DNA of 64,000 nt from Microbacterium sp. STN6 (GCF_026410545.1 NZ_JAPMIT010000002.1:620001-684000); one strand, 5' to 3'; positions 54,821-63,429 are shown, counted from the first letter of the stretch. The notes: a model not told the origin generated them from the letters alone. Numbers and translations are program-made.

Positions 54821-56449
54821 ATGAGACCCGTTTCCGTGACACGCCGGCGAGTTGCCGCCGTCACCGTGGCCTTCGCCACCACCGCGTTGGTGCTTGCCGG
54901 CTGCTCGGCGAGCCCCAAAGGTTCCACGTCAGGCGGCACGCTGACGATCGGCACGACCGACAAGGTCACCACGCTCGACCCCGCAGGTTCGTACGACAAC
55001 GGCTCGTTCGCCGTCATGAACCAGGTGTTCCCGTTCCTCATGAACACGCCGTACGGCAGCCCCGACGTCGAACCGGACATCGCGACATCCGCGAGCTTCA
55101 CCGCGCCGAACGAGTACACCGTGAAGCTCAAGAAGGGCCTGAAGTTCGCCAACGGCCACGACCTGACCTCCTCCGACGTGAAGTTCACCTTCGACCGTGA
55201 GGTGAAGATCAACGACCAGAACGGCCCGGCCTCGTTGCTGGCCAATCTCGACAGTGTCTCGGCGCCGGACCCGCTGACGGTGGTCTTCAAGCTCAAGAGC
55301 GACAACGACCAGACGTTCCCGCAGGTGCTCTCGAGCCCCGCCGGTCCCATCGTCGATGAGCAGGTGTTCTCGCCAGACAAGCTCACGAGCGACAAGGACA
55401 TCGTGAAGGGCCACGCGTTCGCCGGCCAGTACGACATCACCTCGTACGACTTCAACAACCTGATCTCGTACAAGGCGAACCCCAACTACCAGGGGCTGCT
55501 GGGCAAGGCGAAGACCGAGACGATCAACGTCAAGTATTACGCAGAGTCGTCGAACCTGAAGCTGAACGTGCAGAAGGGTGACATCGACGTCGCGTTCCGC
55601 AGCCTGTCGGCGACCGACATCGAGAGCCTGCGCAAGGACGACAACGTGAAGGTCGTCGATGGCCCCGGCGGCGAGATCCGCTACATCGTCTTCAACTTCA
55701 ACACGCAGCCGTTCGGCGCGAAGACGGCCGACGCCGACCCGGCGAAGGCGCTTGCTGTTCGCCAGGCAGCGGCCGACCTGATCGACCGCGAGGCCATCGC
55801 CAAGCAGGTCTACAAGGGCACCTACACGCCGCTGTACTCCTATGTTCCCGCGGGCCTGACGGGCGCGACCGAGTCGCTCAAGCCGCTGTACGGCGACGGC
55901 GACGGCGGGCCCAGCCTCGAGAAGGCCAAGGCGACCCTCCAGGCCGCCGGCGTGAGCGTGCCCGTCAAGCTCGATCTGCAGTACAACAACGAGCACTACG
56001 GCCCGTCGTCGTCTGACGAGTATGCACTGATCAAGGACCAGCTGGAGAAGGGCGGACTGTTCACGGTCAACCTGCAGCAGACCGAGTGGGTGCAGTACTC
56101 GAAGGATCGCGTCGCCGACGTGTACCCGGCCTACCAGCTCGGCTGGTTCCCGGACTACTCCGACGCCGACAACTACCTGTCGCCGTTCTTCGTCAAGGAC
56201 AACTTCCTCGGCAACCACTACGACAACCCGAAGGTGCAGGCGCTGATCGACCAGCAGCGCACGACCACCGACGCCGCAGCGCGCACCAAGCTGATCGAGC
56301 AGATCCAGGACACGGAGGCGGCCGACCTGTCGACGCTGCCGTTCCTGCAGGGCGCGCAGGTTGCCGTGACGGGCAAGGACGTGACGGGAACGCAGGACAC
56401 GCTCGACGCGTCGTTCAAGTTCCGGTACGCGGCACTCGCCAAGGGATAA
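54821..56449 (+). CDS. Peptide-type ABC importer, substrate-binding lipoprotein (SBP_bac_5)
   Basis: A 542-residue lipoprotein. The signal peptide ends in the lipobox LAGC (Cys at about 27), followed by SASPKGSTSGGTLTIGTTDKVTTLDPAGSYDNG. The SBP_bac_5 signature region EPDIATSASFTAPNEYTVKLKKGLKFANGHDLTSSDVKFTFDR is clear. The ATG at 54821 has AGAGG 6 nt upstream. It begins the operon binding protein-permease-permease-ATPase-ATPase-dehydrogenase. Ligand unknown; peptides, opines or nickel-type ligands are all possible in this class. The region 54664-54820 holds no gene, and I see no clear promoter in it. Confidence 0.93.
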   Translation: MRPVSVTRRRVAAVTVAFATTALVLAGCSASPKGSTSGGTLTIGTTDKVTTLDPAGSYDNGSFAVMNQVFPFLMNTPYGSPDVEPDIATSASFTAPNEYTVKLKKGLKFANGHDLTSSDVKFTFDREVKINDQNGPASLLANLDSVSAPDPLTVVFKLKSDNDQTFPQVLSSPAGPIVDEQVFSPDKLTSDKDIVKGHAFAGQYDITSYDFNNLISYKANPNYQGLLGKAKTETINVKYYAESSNLKLNVQKGDIDVAFRSLSATDIESLRKDDNVKVVDGPGGEIRYIVFNFNTQPFGAKTADADPAKALAVRQAAADLIDREAIAKQVYKGTYTPLYSYVPAGLTGATESLKPLYGDGDGGPSLEKAKATLQAAGVSVPVKLDLQYNNEHYGPSSSDEYALIKDQLEKGGLFTVNLQQTEWVQYSKDRVADVYPAYQLGWFPDYSDADNYLSPFFVKDNFLGNHYDNPKVQALIDQQRTTTDAAARTKLIEQIQDTEAADLSTLPFLQGAQVAVTGKDVTGTQDTLDASFKFRYAALAKG

Positions 56450-56455
56450 GCAGGC

Positions 56456-56520
56456 GAGCCGGTAGAATCGGCTCACCCTGGCACGAGGGGGCGGCTCGCT
56501 TCGGCGGGTCGCCCCCCTCG
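56456..56520 (+). terminator. Two consecutive hairpins between the binding-protein and permease genes
   Basis: GAGCCG...CGGCTC (56456-56474, 7-nt loop) is followed by a stronger CGAGGGGG...CCCCCTCG hairpin (56484-56520) with a bulged C. There is no U-tract. Placed inside an operon just after the binding-protein gene, such structures usually protect the upstream mRNA or cause partial termination, giving more binding protein than permease. Confidence 0.6.
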
Positions 56521-56550
56521 ATGCCCGGGGTCTTCAAGCGTTAGGTAGTT

Positions 56551-57660
56551 ATGACAACGACGGTCACGGGCGCGAAGGCGCCGACGGGTCCGGAGCCATC
56601 GGCTCCGGCATCCGCCAGAAGACGCAGACGACGCTCGTCGGGCGGTCTCGCGCGATACATCGTCATCAGGGCAGTTCTGATCCTGCCGACGATCTTCATT
56701 CTTGTCAGCCTGGTCTTCTTTCTCATGCGGTCGACCGGCGACCCCATCACGGCGGCTCTGGGTGGCAGGCTCACTCCCGACCAGCTGGCGGTGCGCATCC
56801 ATGCCGCAGGCTACGACCGGCCGCTGCTCGTGCAGTACTTCGAGTACCTCGGCCAGATCTTCACGGGCAACTTCGGCACGACCCTCAGCGACAACCAGCC
56901 CGTGACCGAGATCCTCACCCACTACGGCAGCGCCACGCTCGAGCTGGCGTTCTATTCGCTCATCGTGGCCTTCATCGTCGGCATTCCGCTCGGCATGGTC
57001 GCCGCATACTTCCGTGACCGCGGCAGGGATGCTGCGCTGCGCGTCTTCGCGATCCTGTGCTACGCGACGCCGGTGTTCTTTGCGGGCCTTCTGCTCAAGC
57101 TGATCTTCTCGATCTGGCTCGACGTGCTGCCGGTGGCCGGCCGCGCCTCCACGGGGTCGGAGCTGCAGATGGAGCTGCTGCCGCACAAGACCGGGATCTA
57201 CCTGATCGATGCGTTCCAGACCGGTTCCATGGCGGTCGTGGGCGACGTGCTGCAGCACGCGGTGCTGCCGGCGGTGGCGCTCGGCCTGCTCACGGCCGGC
57301 GTGTTCCTGCGTCTCGTGAGAACCAACGTGATCGGCACGCTGTCGACCGACTACGTGGATGCGGCCCGCTCACGCGGGGTGGGCGAGTTCCGGCTGGTGC
57401 GCAAGCACGCCTACCGGCCGGCGCTGATCCCGATCATCACCGTGATCGGCTTGCAGATCGCGCTGCTGCTCGGCGGCGCCGTGCTGACTGAGACGACCTT
57501 CGAGTGGAAGGGGCTCGGCTTCGAGCTCGCCCATTACCTGCAGGCGCGCGACTTCGTCGCGGTGCAGGGCATGGTCGCCCTTCTCGCCGTGATCGTCGCC
57601 GTCACCAACTTCGTGGTCGACATCATCGCCGCGCTCATCGACCCGAGGGTGAGGTACTGA
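56551..57660 (+). CDS. Peptide-type ABC importer, permease 1 (DppB-like)
   Basis: A 369-residue permease. A hydrophilic N-terminus of about 30 residues rich in Arg (SARRRRRRSSGG) is followed by the DppB start YIVIRAVLILPTIFILVSLVFFLMRSTGDPI. The rest has about five more membrane segments and the coupling loop TDYVDAARSRGVGEFRLVRKHAYRPALIPIIT. The next permease starts 3 nt after the stop. Confidence 0.93.
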   Translation: MTTTVTGAKAPTGPEPSAPASARRRRRRSSGGLARYIVIRAVLILPTIFILVSLVFFLMRSTGDPITAALGGRLTPDQLAVRIHAAGYDRPLLVQYFEYLGQIFTGNFGTTLSDNQPVTEILTHYGSATLELAFYSLIVAFIVGIPLGMVAAYFRDRGRDAALRVFAILCYATPVFFAGLLLKLIFSIWLDVLPVAGRASTGSELQMELLPHKTGIYLIDAFQTGSMAVVGDVLQHAVLPAVALGLLTAGVFLRLVRTNVIGTLSTDYVDAARSRGVGEFRLVRKHAYRPALIPIITVIGLQIALLLGGAVLTETTFEWKGLGFELAHYLQARDFVAVQGMVALLAVIVAVTNFVVDIIAALIDPRVRY

Positions 57661-57662
57661 GA

Positions 57663-58727
57663 ATGCCCACGGTCTCCGTCTCCCGCAAGCGACCGCTGCT
57701 CTCGCGCATCCCCGTGGTGCATCAGGTGCGGCAGAGCGTCGGCCTGCAGCGCGGCATGCTGCTCGCCGGCCTCGCCATCACCGGCATCTTCCTCATCGCC
57801 GCGTTCTTCGCGCCGGCGATCGCCCCGTACGGCTTCTCGCAGTTGCACGATGCCTCCGGTTCGTTCGGCGCCCAGCAGCCGCCCAGCCCCGCGCACATCT
57901 GGGGAACGACGGTCGGCGGCTACGACGTCTTCTCGCGGGTCGTCTGGGGCTCGCAGACGGCGCTCGGCGTCATCGTCGTCTCGGTCGTGCTCTCGATCTT
58001 CGCCGGCATCTTCCTTGGCCTCGTCTCCGGGTACTTCGGCGGCTGGCTCGATCGCGTGCTCGTGGTCGTCTGCGACGCCGTCTACGCGTTCCCGTCTCTG
58101 CTGCTCGCCATCGTCATGTCGATCGTGATCAGCGGCGGCCAGTCGAAGCTGTGGGGCGGCATCTTAGCGGCGGCCATCTCGATCACGGTCGTCTTCATTC
58201 CGCAGTACTTCCGCGTGATCAGGGCAGAAGCGGTGCGCATCAAGGCGGAGGCCTATGTGGAATCGGCCCGCGTGGTGGGGGCAGGCAACGGGCGCATCAT
58301 GTTCCGGCATGTGCTGCGCAACGCGACCCGCACGCTTCCGCTGATCTTCACGCTCAACTCGTCCGAGGCGATCCTCACGCTCGCCGGGCTCGGCTTCCTC
58401 GGCTTCGGCATCGAGCCGACCGCGGCATCCGAGTGGGGTTACGACCTGAACAAGGCGCTCTCCGACGTGACAAGCGGAATCTGGTGGACCGCGCTCTACC
58501 CCGGCCTCGCCATCGTCCTTGTCGTGCTCGGCGTGACGCTCGTCGGCGAGAGCCTCAACGACCTCGCTGACCCGCGCCTGCGGGGTCGCCGCGCGGTGGC
58601 CAAGGCGTCGGGGGATGTCGCCGAGACATCCGTCGTGCCCGGCGGAACGCTTGCGGCACCCGGCGGCGTCGGCGAGCTGGAGGGCGCAGGATTGCTCGGT
58701 GACGACGGAATCGAGGTGCGATCGTGA
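57663..58727 (+). CDS. Peptide-type ABC importer, permease 2 (DppC-like)
   Basis: A 354-residue permease with the OppC-type start (LLAGLAITGIFLIAAFFAPAIAPYGF) and the periplasmic segment HIWGTTVGGYDVFSRVVWGSQTALGV. The coupling loop is AYVESARVVGAGNGRIMFRHVLRNATRTL. After the last helix (IVLVVLGVTLVGESLNDLADPRLRG) it has an unusual acidic/Gly tail of about 45 residues (ASGDVAETSVVPGGTLAAPGGVGELEG). The ATPase gene begins in its stop codon (GTGA). Confidence 0.93.
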   Translation: MPTVSVSRKRPLLSRIPVVHQVRQSVGLQRGMLLAGLAITGIFLIAAFFAPAIAPYGFSQLHDASGSFGAQQPPSPAHIWGTTVGGYDVFSRVVWGSQTALGVIVVSVVLSIFAGIFLGLVSGYFGGWLDRVLVVVCDAVYAFPSLLLAIVMSIVISGGQSKLWGGILAAAISITVVFIPQYFRVIRAEAVRIKAEAYVESARVVGAGNGRIMFRHVLRNATRTLPLIFTLNSSEAILTLAGLGFLGFGIEPTAASEWGYDLNKALSDVTSGIWWTALYPGLAIVLVVLGVTLVGESLNDLADPRLRGRRAVAKASGDVAETSVVPGGTLAAPGGVGELEGAGLLGDDGIEVRS

Positions 58728-60415
58728 CGAACGTGGTCGAGATCGAAGAGCTTGGCGTCTCCTTCGCCACAGACGCGGGCGCCGTCAAGGCCGTCGACGG
58801 CGTAAGTCTGACGGTCGCCGAGGGCGAAGTGCTCGCCATCGTCGGCGAGAGCGGCAGCGGCAAGACCGTGACGGCGAAGACGATCCTGGGCCTGCTGCCC
58901 GAGACGGCGACGGCGTCTGGCGCCGTGCTGCTCACCAGCCGCGACAACCAGTCCACCACCGACGTCATCGCCGTGAGCAAGCAACGCCTGCGCGAGGTGC
59001 GCGGTCGCGACGTCGCCATGGTCTTCCAGGAGCCGTCGACCGCGCTGAACCCCGTCTATCCCGTGGGCTGGCAGATCGCCGAGGGGCTGCGCGCACACGG
59101 CAGCTACAGCCGCTCCGAGGCGCGCGAGCGGGCGATCGAGGTGATGCGGCTCGTCGGCATTCCCGAGCCCGAGGTGCGCGTGAAGTACTATCCGCACCAG
59201 TTCTCGGGCGGCCAGAAGCAGCGCATCGTCATCGCGATGGCGCTCGTGCTGAACCCCGGGCTCATCGTGGCCGACGAGCCGACCACGGCGCTCGACGTGA
59301 CCGTGCAGGCGGAGATCCTCGACCTGCTGCGCCGATGCCGCGACGAGTTCGGCGCCGCCATCGTTCTCATCACGCACAACATGGGTGTGGTCGCGGACCT
59401 CGCCGACCGCGTCGCCGTCATGTACCAGGGCAAGGTCATTGAGCAGGCCGACTCGCGCACCCTGTTCAGCGCGCCGCGCGAGGAGTACACCAAGCGCCTC
59501 CTTGCGGCCGTGCCGCACGTCGGCCAGGGCCGGGCGATCACGCGCGAGCGCGCGGACACCCGTGCCGAGGGCTGGAGCGGTCAGGCGCCCGTCGTCGAGG
59601 CGAAGGGCCTGCGCATCCAGTACCCCGGGCGCCTCGGCAGGCCCGGCTTCGTCGCCGTCGACGACGTGAGCTTCCAGATTCTGCCCGGCGAGGTGCTCGG
59701 GCTTGTGGGTGAGAGCGGATCCGGCAAGACCACGACGGGGCGGGCCATTGCGGGCCTCACCCGGGTGACCGGCGGCTCCCTTCGGGTGCTCGGTCACGAG
59801 ATGAACGGAATCCGGGAACGGGAGTTCAGGAAGTCTCGCAAGGACATCGGATTCGTCTTCCAGGATCCGGCGTCGAGCTTCAACCCGCTGCTCACTATCG
59901 CGGAATGCGTGGCGGAGCCGCTCATCGTTCACGGCCGCGCGCGCGATCCGCAGGCCGCACGTGCGCGGGTCGACGAGCTGCTCGAGGCCGTGCAGCTGCC
60001 GCGGGCGTACGGCGAGCGGTTCCCACACGAGCTGAGCGGCGGCCAGCGACAGCGTGCCAGCCTCGCCCGCGCCCTGGCGCTCGACCCGCAGCTGCTGATC
60101 GCCGACGAGCCCACCTCGGCGCTCGACGTGTCGGTTCAGGCCCGCGTGCTCGAGCTCTTCGCCGAGTTGCAACGCGAGCTGGGCTTCGCCGCGCTCTTCA
60201 TCAGCCACGATCTCGCGGTGGTCGACCTTCTCGCCGATCGCATCGGAGTGCTGTATCAGGGCAGGCTCGTTGAGGAGGGCACGGGCGAGGCGGTGCTGGA
60301 GTCGCCGAAGGACCGCTACACCCAGCGACTGCTGGCGTCGCTCCCGGTACCGGACCCGGCAGTGCAGGCGCAACGGCGCCAGAGACTGCACGAGCTGAGG
60401 GCGCCGTTGGCATGA
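58724..60415 (+). CDS. Dual ATP-binding protein of the peptide importer (DppD-DppF fusion type)
   Basis: A 563-residue protein with two complete ABC domains. The first (about 1-260) has GESGSGKTV, FQEPSTALNP, FSGGQKQR, VADEPTTALDV and LITHN. The second (about 285-560) has GESGSGKTT, FQDPASSFNP, LSGGQRQR, IADEPTSALDV and ISHD. Each half shows the extra C-terminal domain of oligopeptide ATPases (EYTKRLLAAVPH, RYTQRLLASLPVP). It can therefore power both permeases alone. It overlaps the next ATPase gene by ATGA. Confidence 0.93.
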   Translation: MTNVVEIEELGVSFATDAGAVKAVDGVSLTVAEGEVLAIVGESGSGKTVTAKTILGLLPETATASGAVLLTSRDNQSTTDVIAVSKQRLREVRGRDVAMVFQEPSTALNPVYPVGWQIAEGLRAHGSYSRSEARERAIEVMRLVGIPEPEVRVKYYPHQFSGGQKQRIVIAMALVLNPGLIVADEPTTALDVTVQAEILDLLRRCRDEFGAAIVLITHNMGVVADLADRVAVMYQGKVIEQADSRTLFSAPREEYTKRLLAAVPHVGQGRAITRERADTRAEGWSGQAPVVEAKGLRIQYPGRLGRPGFVAVDDVSFQILPGEVLGLVGESGSGKTTTGRAIAGLTRVTGGSLRVLGHEMNGIREREFRKSRKDIGFVFQDPASSFNPLLTIAECVAEPLIVHGRARDPQAARARVDELLEAVQLPRAYGERFPHELSGGQRQRASLARALALDPQLLIADEPTSALDVSVQARVLELFAELQRELGFAALFISHDLAVVDLLADRIGVLYQGRLVEEGTGEAVLESPKDRYTQRLLASLPVPDPAVQAQRRQRLHELRAPLA

Positions 60416-61269
60416 CCGACGCCACGACCGCGCAGCAGGAGCCCGTCGTCGGCGTGAGCGACCTGTCTGTCGAATACGCCGCACACGGCGCGAGCGCGGC
60501 CTGCGTCGCGCTGCACGGAGTCAGCTTCGATCTCGAGCCGGGGGAGACGCTCGGGGTTCTGGGCGAATCCGGCTCGGGCAAGAGCACGCTTGCGCGCCTG
60601 CTCGCCGGGCGGGCCGATGGCGGAGGCCGAGCGGTCAACGCGCGCATCACAGGCGGCGACGCGACCGTCTGCGGCTTCCGGCTGCGTCGTCTCAGCGCCC
60701 GCTCGAGGGCCCGCCTCACCTTCCATGTGGGTTACCTCGCCCAGGATGCCGCCGCGACGCTGCCCGCGGACCGCACGATCGGCGAGATCGTCGCCGATCC
60801 GATCTTCGAGCGGGACCGGCACTACAACCGCCGGGCCGCCGGCCAGCGCGTCGCGGCTCTGCTCGAGGCCGTGCTGCTTCCGCTCGGCCTGCTCTCGTCG
60901 TTTCCCTACGAGTTGAGCGCGGGGCAGCGCCAGCGCGTCGCGCTTGCCCGTGCACTGGTTCTCGGCCCTGACCTGCTCATCGCCGACGAACCCACCACCG
61001 GCATCGATGTCACGGTGCGGCAGGCCGTCATCGACGTGCTGGCCACGCTCGGTCGTCAGAACGGGTTCTCTGCGATCCTTGTGAGTCAGGATGCGCCGCT
61101 GCTGCGATCGGTCACCTCGCGTGTCGCGGTGCTGCAGGCGGGGCGCCTGGTGGGGCTCGGGCCGCTCGATGAGCTGCTGCGGGACCCGCCGCATCCGTAT
61201 GTCGCCTCACTCGCTCGCGCCTTCGCGCCGGGGCCGAGCGCCGACGACGGTGGCAGGATCGAAGCATGA
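60412..61269 (+). CDS. Additional ABC ATP-binding protein with altered H-loop
   Basis: A 285-residue single ABC domain of the oligopeptide class. Walker A is GESGSGKST (51-59), Q-loop YLAQDAAATLP (Gln111), the signature is LSAGQRQR instead of LSGGQ, Walker B LLIADEPTTGID (Asp192, Glu193). The H-loop reads LVSQD, so the switch histidine is Gln226. The operon already has a dual ATPase, so this is an extra, possibly slow or regulatory subunit. It is coupled on both sides by ATGA overlaps (60412 and 61266). Its functional role is unknown. Confidence 0.88.
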   Translation: MTDATTAQQEPVVGVSDLSVEYAAHGASAACVALHGVSFDLEPGETLGVLGESGSGKSTLARLLAGRADGGGRAVNARITGGDATVCGFRLRRLSARSRARLTFHVGYLAQDAAATLPADRTIGEIVADPIFERDRHYNRRAAGQRVAALLEAVLLPLGLLSSFPYELSAGQRQRVALARALVLGPDLLIADEPTTGIDVTVRQAVIDVLATLGRQNGFSAILVSQDAPLLRSVTSRVAVLQAGRLVGLGPLDELLRDPPHPYVASLARAFAPGPSADDGGRIEA

Positions 61270-62273
61270 CGATTCACCGATCCTCTCGCCAGCATCGTGC
61301 CGTGCTCTCCGCGCCGGCGGTCGCTCTGCCGGAAGGCGAGCGGCCCGAGGCCGGCCCCATCGCGCTGCTGCCCAGACCAAAGGAGGCGTTCGCCGACGCG
61401 GTCGCTGCCGGTGGCGGCGTTGTCGAGGAGCTCTCCGAGCGCACGCGAGGGCTGATCTGGCTGTCGTCGAAGCATCCGGAGCAACTCGCCGAGGCGCTGC
61501 GCTCGCACCCCGGGATCGGCTGGGTGCAGCTGCCGTGGGCGGGAGTCGACGCGTTCGCCGACGTCATCGCGGCCGAGGCGCGGCCCGGGCTCGTGTGGAC
61601 GAGCGCGAAGGGCGCGTATGCCGAGCCGGTCGCCGAACACGCGCTCACGCTCGCCCTCGCGCTGCTGAGGGTGATTCCGACCCGCGTGCGCGCCCGCAGC
61701 TGGAGCACGGTGGCCGAGGGCCGGTCGCTGTACCGGCTGAATGTCACCATCATCGGCGCGGGCGGCATCGCTCTTGAGCTGCTGCGCCTGCTTACGCCCT
61801 TCGACGTGACGACGACGGTGGTGCGCCGCAGCGCGTCGCCGGTCGACGGCGCCGACGTGACGGTCCAGGTCGACCGCCTGCGCGAGGCGCTTGCCGATGC
61901 CGACGTCGTCATCGTGGCGGCGGCGGCCACCGATGCGACGGCACAGCTGATCGGCGAGCGCGAGCTCGCGGCAATGAGGCAGGATGCCGTGCTCGTCAAC
62001 ATCGCCCGTGGCAGCCTCGTCGACACTGCCGCGCTCGTTCGCGCGCTGGACGACGGCCGCATCGCCGGGGCGGGCCTCGATGTCACCGACCCGGAGCCCC
62101 TGCCCGACGGCCACCCGCTGTGGAGTGAGCCCGCATGCATCATCACGCCGCACAGTGCCGACACGCCGGACATGACCGCGCCTCTGCTGGCCGAGCGCAT
62201 CCAACTCAACGTCGAAGCGCTGCTCGGAGACGGCCGGTTCGTCGGCATCGTCGACCCCGTCGCCGGGTACTGA
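61266..62273 (+). CDS. D-isomer-specific 2-hydroxyacid dehydrogenase
   Basis: A 335-residue NAD(P)-dependent dehydrogenase. The dinucleotide motif is VTIIGAGGIALELLRLL; the catalytic residues are Arg in VNIARGSLVDTAALVRAL, Glu in GAGLDVTDPEPLPDGHPLW and His in CIITPHSADTP. The N-terminal 30 residues are an extra basic segment (MTIHRSSRQHRAVLSAPAV). It is the last gene of the transporter operon (ATGA overlap), so it probably acts on an imported hydroxyacid or on a product of the imported compound (inference). Confidence 0.9.
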   Translation: MTIHRSSRQHRAVLSAPAVALPEGERPEAGPIALLPRPKEAFADAVAAGGGVVEELSERTRGLIWLSSKHPEQLAEALRSHPGIGWVQLPWAGVDAFADVIAAEARPGLVWTSAKGAYAEPVAEHALTLALALLRVIPTRVRARSWSTVAEGRSLYRLNVTIIGAGGIALELLRLLTPFDVTTTVVRRSASPVDGADVTVQVDRLREALADADVVIVAAAATDATAQLIGERELAAMRQDAVLVNIARGSLVDTAALVRALDDGRIAGAGLDVTDPEPLPDGHPLWSEPACIITPHSADTPDMTAPLLAERIQLNVEALLGDGRFVGIVDPVAGY

Positions 62274-62279
62274 CGGATG

Positions 62280-62297
62280 CGGGGCCGTGCGGCCCCG
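62280..62297 (+). terminator. Hairpin after the transporter operon
   Basis: CGGGGCC, loop GTGC, GGCCCCG, beginning 7 nt after the dehydrogenase stop. The stem is 7 bp, all G-C, without a U-tract. Confidence 0.6.
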
Positions 62298-62384
62298 TCC
62301 GCCCGTTGATCACCGTGCGCGCCCGACGCGCCGCTCGGCGGGTCGCCGCCGATTTGGCGAGGCGAAATCCTTTGATAAAGTTGC

Positions 62385-62390
62385 TACGCT
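62385..62390 (+). promoter_or_regulatory. Possible -10 element of the tRNA-Asn promoter
   Basis: TACGCT ends 10 nt before the tRNA. A convincing -35 box at 17-18 nt is not seen, so this is tentative. Confidence 0.35.
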
Positions 62391-62400
62391 GAACACGCAT

Positions 62401-62473
62401 TCCTCGATAGCTCAATTGGCAGAGCAGCCGGCTGTTAACCGGCAGGTTCTTGGTTCGAGTCCAAGTCGGGGAG
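62401..62473 (+). tRNA. tRNA-Asn (anticodon GTT)
   Basis: A complete 73-nt cloverleaf. The acceptor stem is TCCTCGA with TCGGGGA and discriminator G. The D arm is GCTC...GAGC; the anticodon stem is GCCGG/CCGGC with loop CTGTTAA (anticodon at 62434-62436). The T arm is CTTGG-TTCGAGT-CCAAG. The 3' CCA is not encoded. A strong terminator follows 5 nt later. Confidence 0.98.
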
Positions 62474-62477
62474 CGAA

Positions 62478-62515
62478 AAAGCCCCCAACTTCTGCGGAAG
62501 TTGGGGGCTTTCTTG
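62478..62515. terminator. Terminator after tRNA-Asn, bidirectional
   Basis: AAAGCCCCCAACTTC, loop TGCG, GAAGTTGGGGGCTTT: a perfect 15-bp stem with A-tract on one side and T-rich sequence on the other. It works for the tRNA (plus) and for the convergent SRPBCC gene (minus), whose stop is at 62525. Confidence 0.9.
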
Positions 62516-62524
62516 TTCTCTGCG

Positions 62525-63007
62525 TCAGCTGGCCTTCTCGGCCAGGGCGGCGAAGCGGGCGAGGTACAGCGGCCAGCCGGCGTCGTTCGCGATGCCGTTG
62601 CTGACGGCTTCCCAGCCGGGGCCGTGCCGGTCGATGTTGCGGTGTTCCAGCTCGACGCGGGTGCGCTGCGGCGCTTCGGCGACAAATCGCACTTCGACCT
62701 CGCTGGTGGCCTCATGGTCTGTCTCGAGCTGCCATTGCGGTCCGATATCCCAGCTGAACACGACACGATCAGGTGGTTCGTACGCGAGGACGCGAGCCCA
62801 TCGGCACTCGCTGCCGTCGACGCCCCGATCACAGATGTAGCCGCCGACCTTCGGGTCGAACACGGTCTCGGCGATCGGCACGTCGAGCAGGTTGTGCTCG
62901 GGCGGTTTGAAGTCGCCGAATCGTTCGGTGAAGACTGTAAAGGCGCGCTCGATCGGTGCGTCAACCACGATCTCCCTGCGGACGACCGCGGTTGCTGTCT
63001 TGGTCAT
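62525..63007 (-). CDS. SRPBCC (AHSA1-like) domain protein
   Basis: A 160-residue protein of the Bet v1-like/AHSA1 family: VRREIVVDAPIERAFTVFTERFGDFKPPEHN at the start, then GGYICDRGVDGSECRWARVLAYEPPDRVVFSWDIGP, and the C-terminal helix GWPLYLARFAALAEKA. The fold makes a hydrophobic ligand cavity; the ligand is unknown. Its start overlaps the end of the upstream ArsR-type regulator gene by 4 nt, a common pairing in which both are controlled together. Confidence 0.9.
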   Translation of the reverse strand: MTKTATAVVRREIVVDAPIERAFTVFTERFGDFKPPEHNLLDVPIAETVFDPKVGGYICDRGVDGSECRWARVLAYEPPDRVVFSWDIGPQWQLETDHEATSEVEVRFVAEAPQRTRVELEHRNIDRHGPGWEAVSNGIANDAGWPLYLARFAALAEKAS

Positions 63008-63327
63008 GATCTCTCCTTGGTTGGTTGTTCGACGACACTCTTGTATGCGATCAGCGCCCGGTCCCAGAAGGTGTCGAGCTGGTCACGCAGCGCGCTTACC
63101 CCCACCGGATTGAGCCGATAGATGCGACGGGTACCGACCGCACGCTCGATGACCAGCCCGGCATCCTTCAGCACTTTCAGGTGCTGAGACACAGCGGGAC
63201 GACTGACCGGCAGCTCAGCGGCGAGTTCACCGACGGGTCTCGGCCGCTCGGCCAGGCATTCGATAATGCTGCGTCTGGTTCGATCGCCCAGAGCTTCCCA
63301 GCCGCGATCGGTTTGGTAAGTGTCCAC
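63004..63327 (-). CDS. ArsR-family transcriptional regulator
   Basis: A 107-residue winged-helix regulator: WEALGDRTRRSIIECLAERPRPVGELAAELPVSRPAVSQHLKVLKDAGLVIERAVGTRRIYRLNP. It lacks the CVC metal site of ArsR/SmtB metal sensors, and belongs to the subgroup found next to AHSA1-like genes. The GTG at 63327 (VDTYQTDRGWEALGD) is chosen because TAACTT lies 7 nt upstream, giving a leaderless start. A longer frame from 63363 would run through the operator. Confidence 0.88.
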   Translation of the reverse strand: MDTYQTDRGWEALGDRTRRSIIECLAERPRPVGELAAELPVSRPAVSQHLKVLKDAGLVIERAVGTRRIYRLNPVGVSALRDQLDTFWDRALIAYKSVVEQPTKERS

Positions 63328-63331
63328 GAAC

Positions 63332-63349
63332 GGTAAGTTAGCCCTTACC
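63332..63349 (-). promoter_or_regulatory. Operator palindrome on the ArsR promoter
   Basis: GGTAAG, six bases, CTTACC: a perfect inverted repeat that covers the TAACTT -10 hexamer (63335-63340) of the ArsR/SRPBCC operon. A third GGTAAG half-site lies at 63315-63320, just inside the gene. This fits repression by the ArsR protein of its own operon. Confidence 0.7.
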
Positions 63350-63429
63350 ATGAGGTGTGTCAAGGCCTACTCCGACGGGAGTACCCGCCGTCGGTTCCCC
63401 GGGCCCACGCCGGGCGCGTCGTCGCTGGC

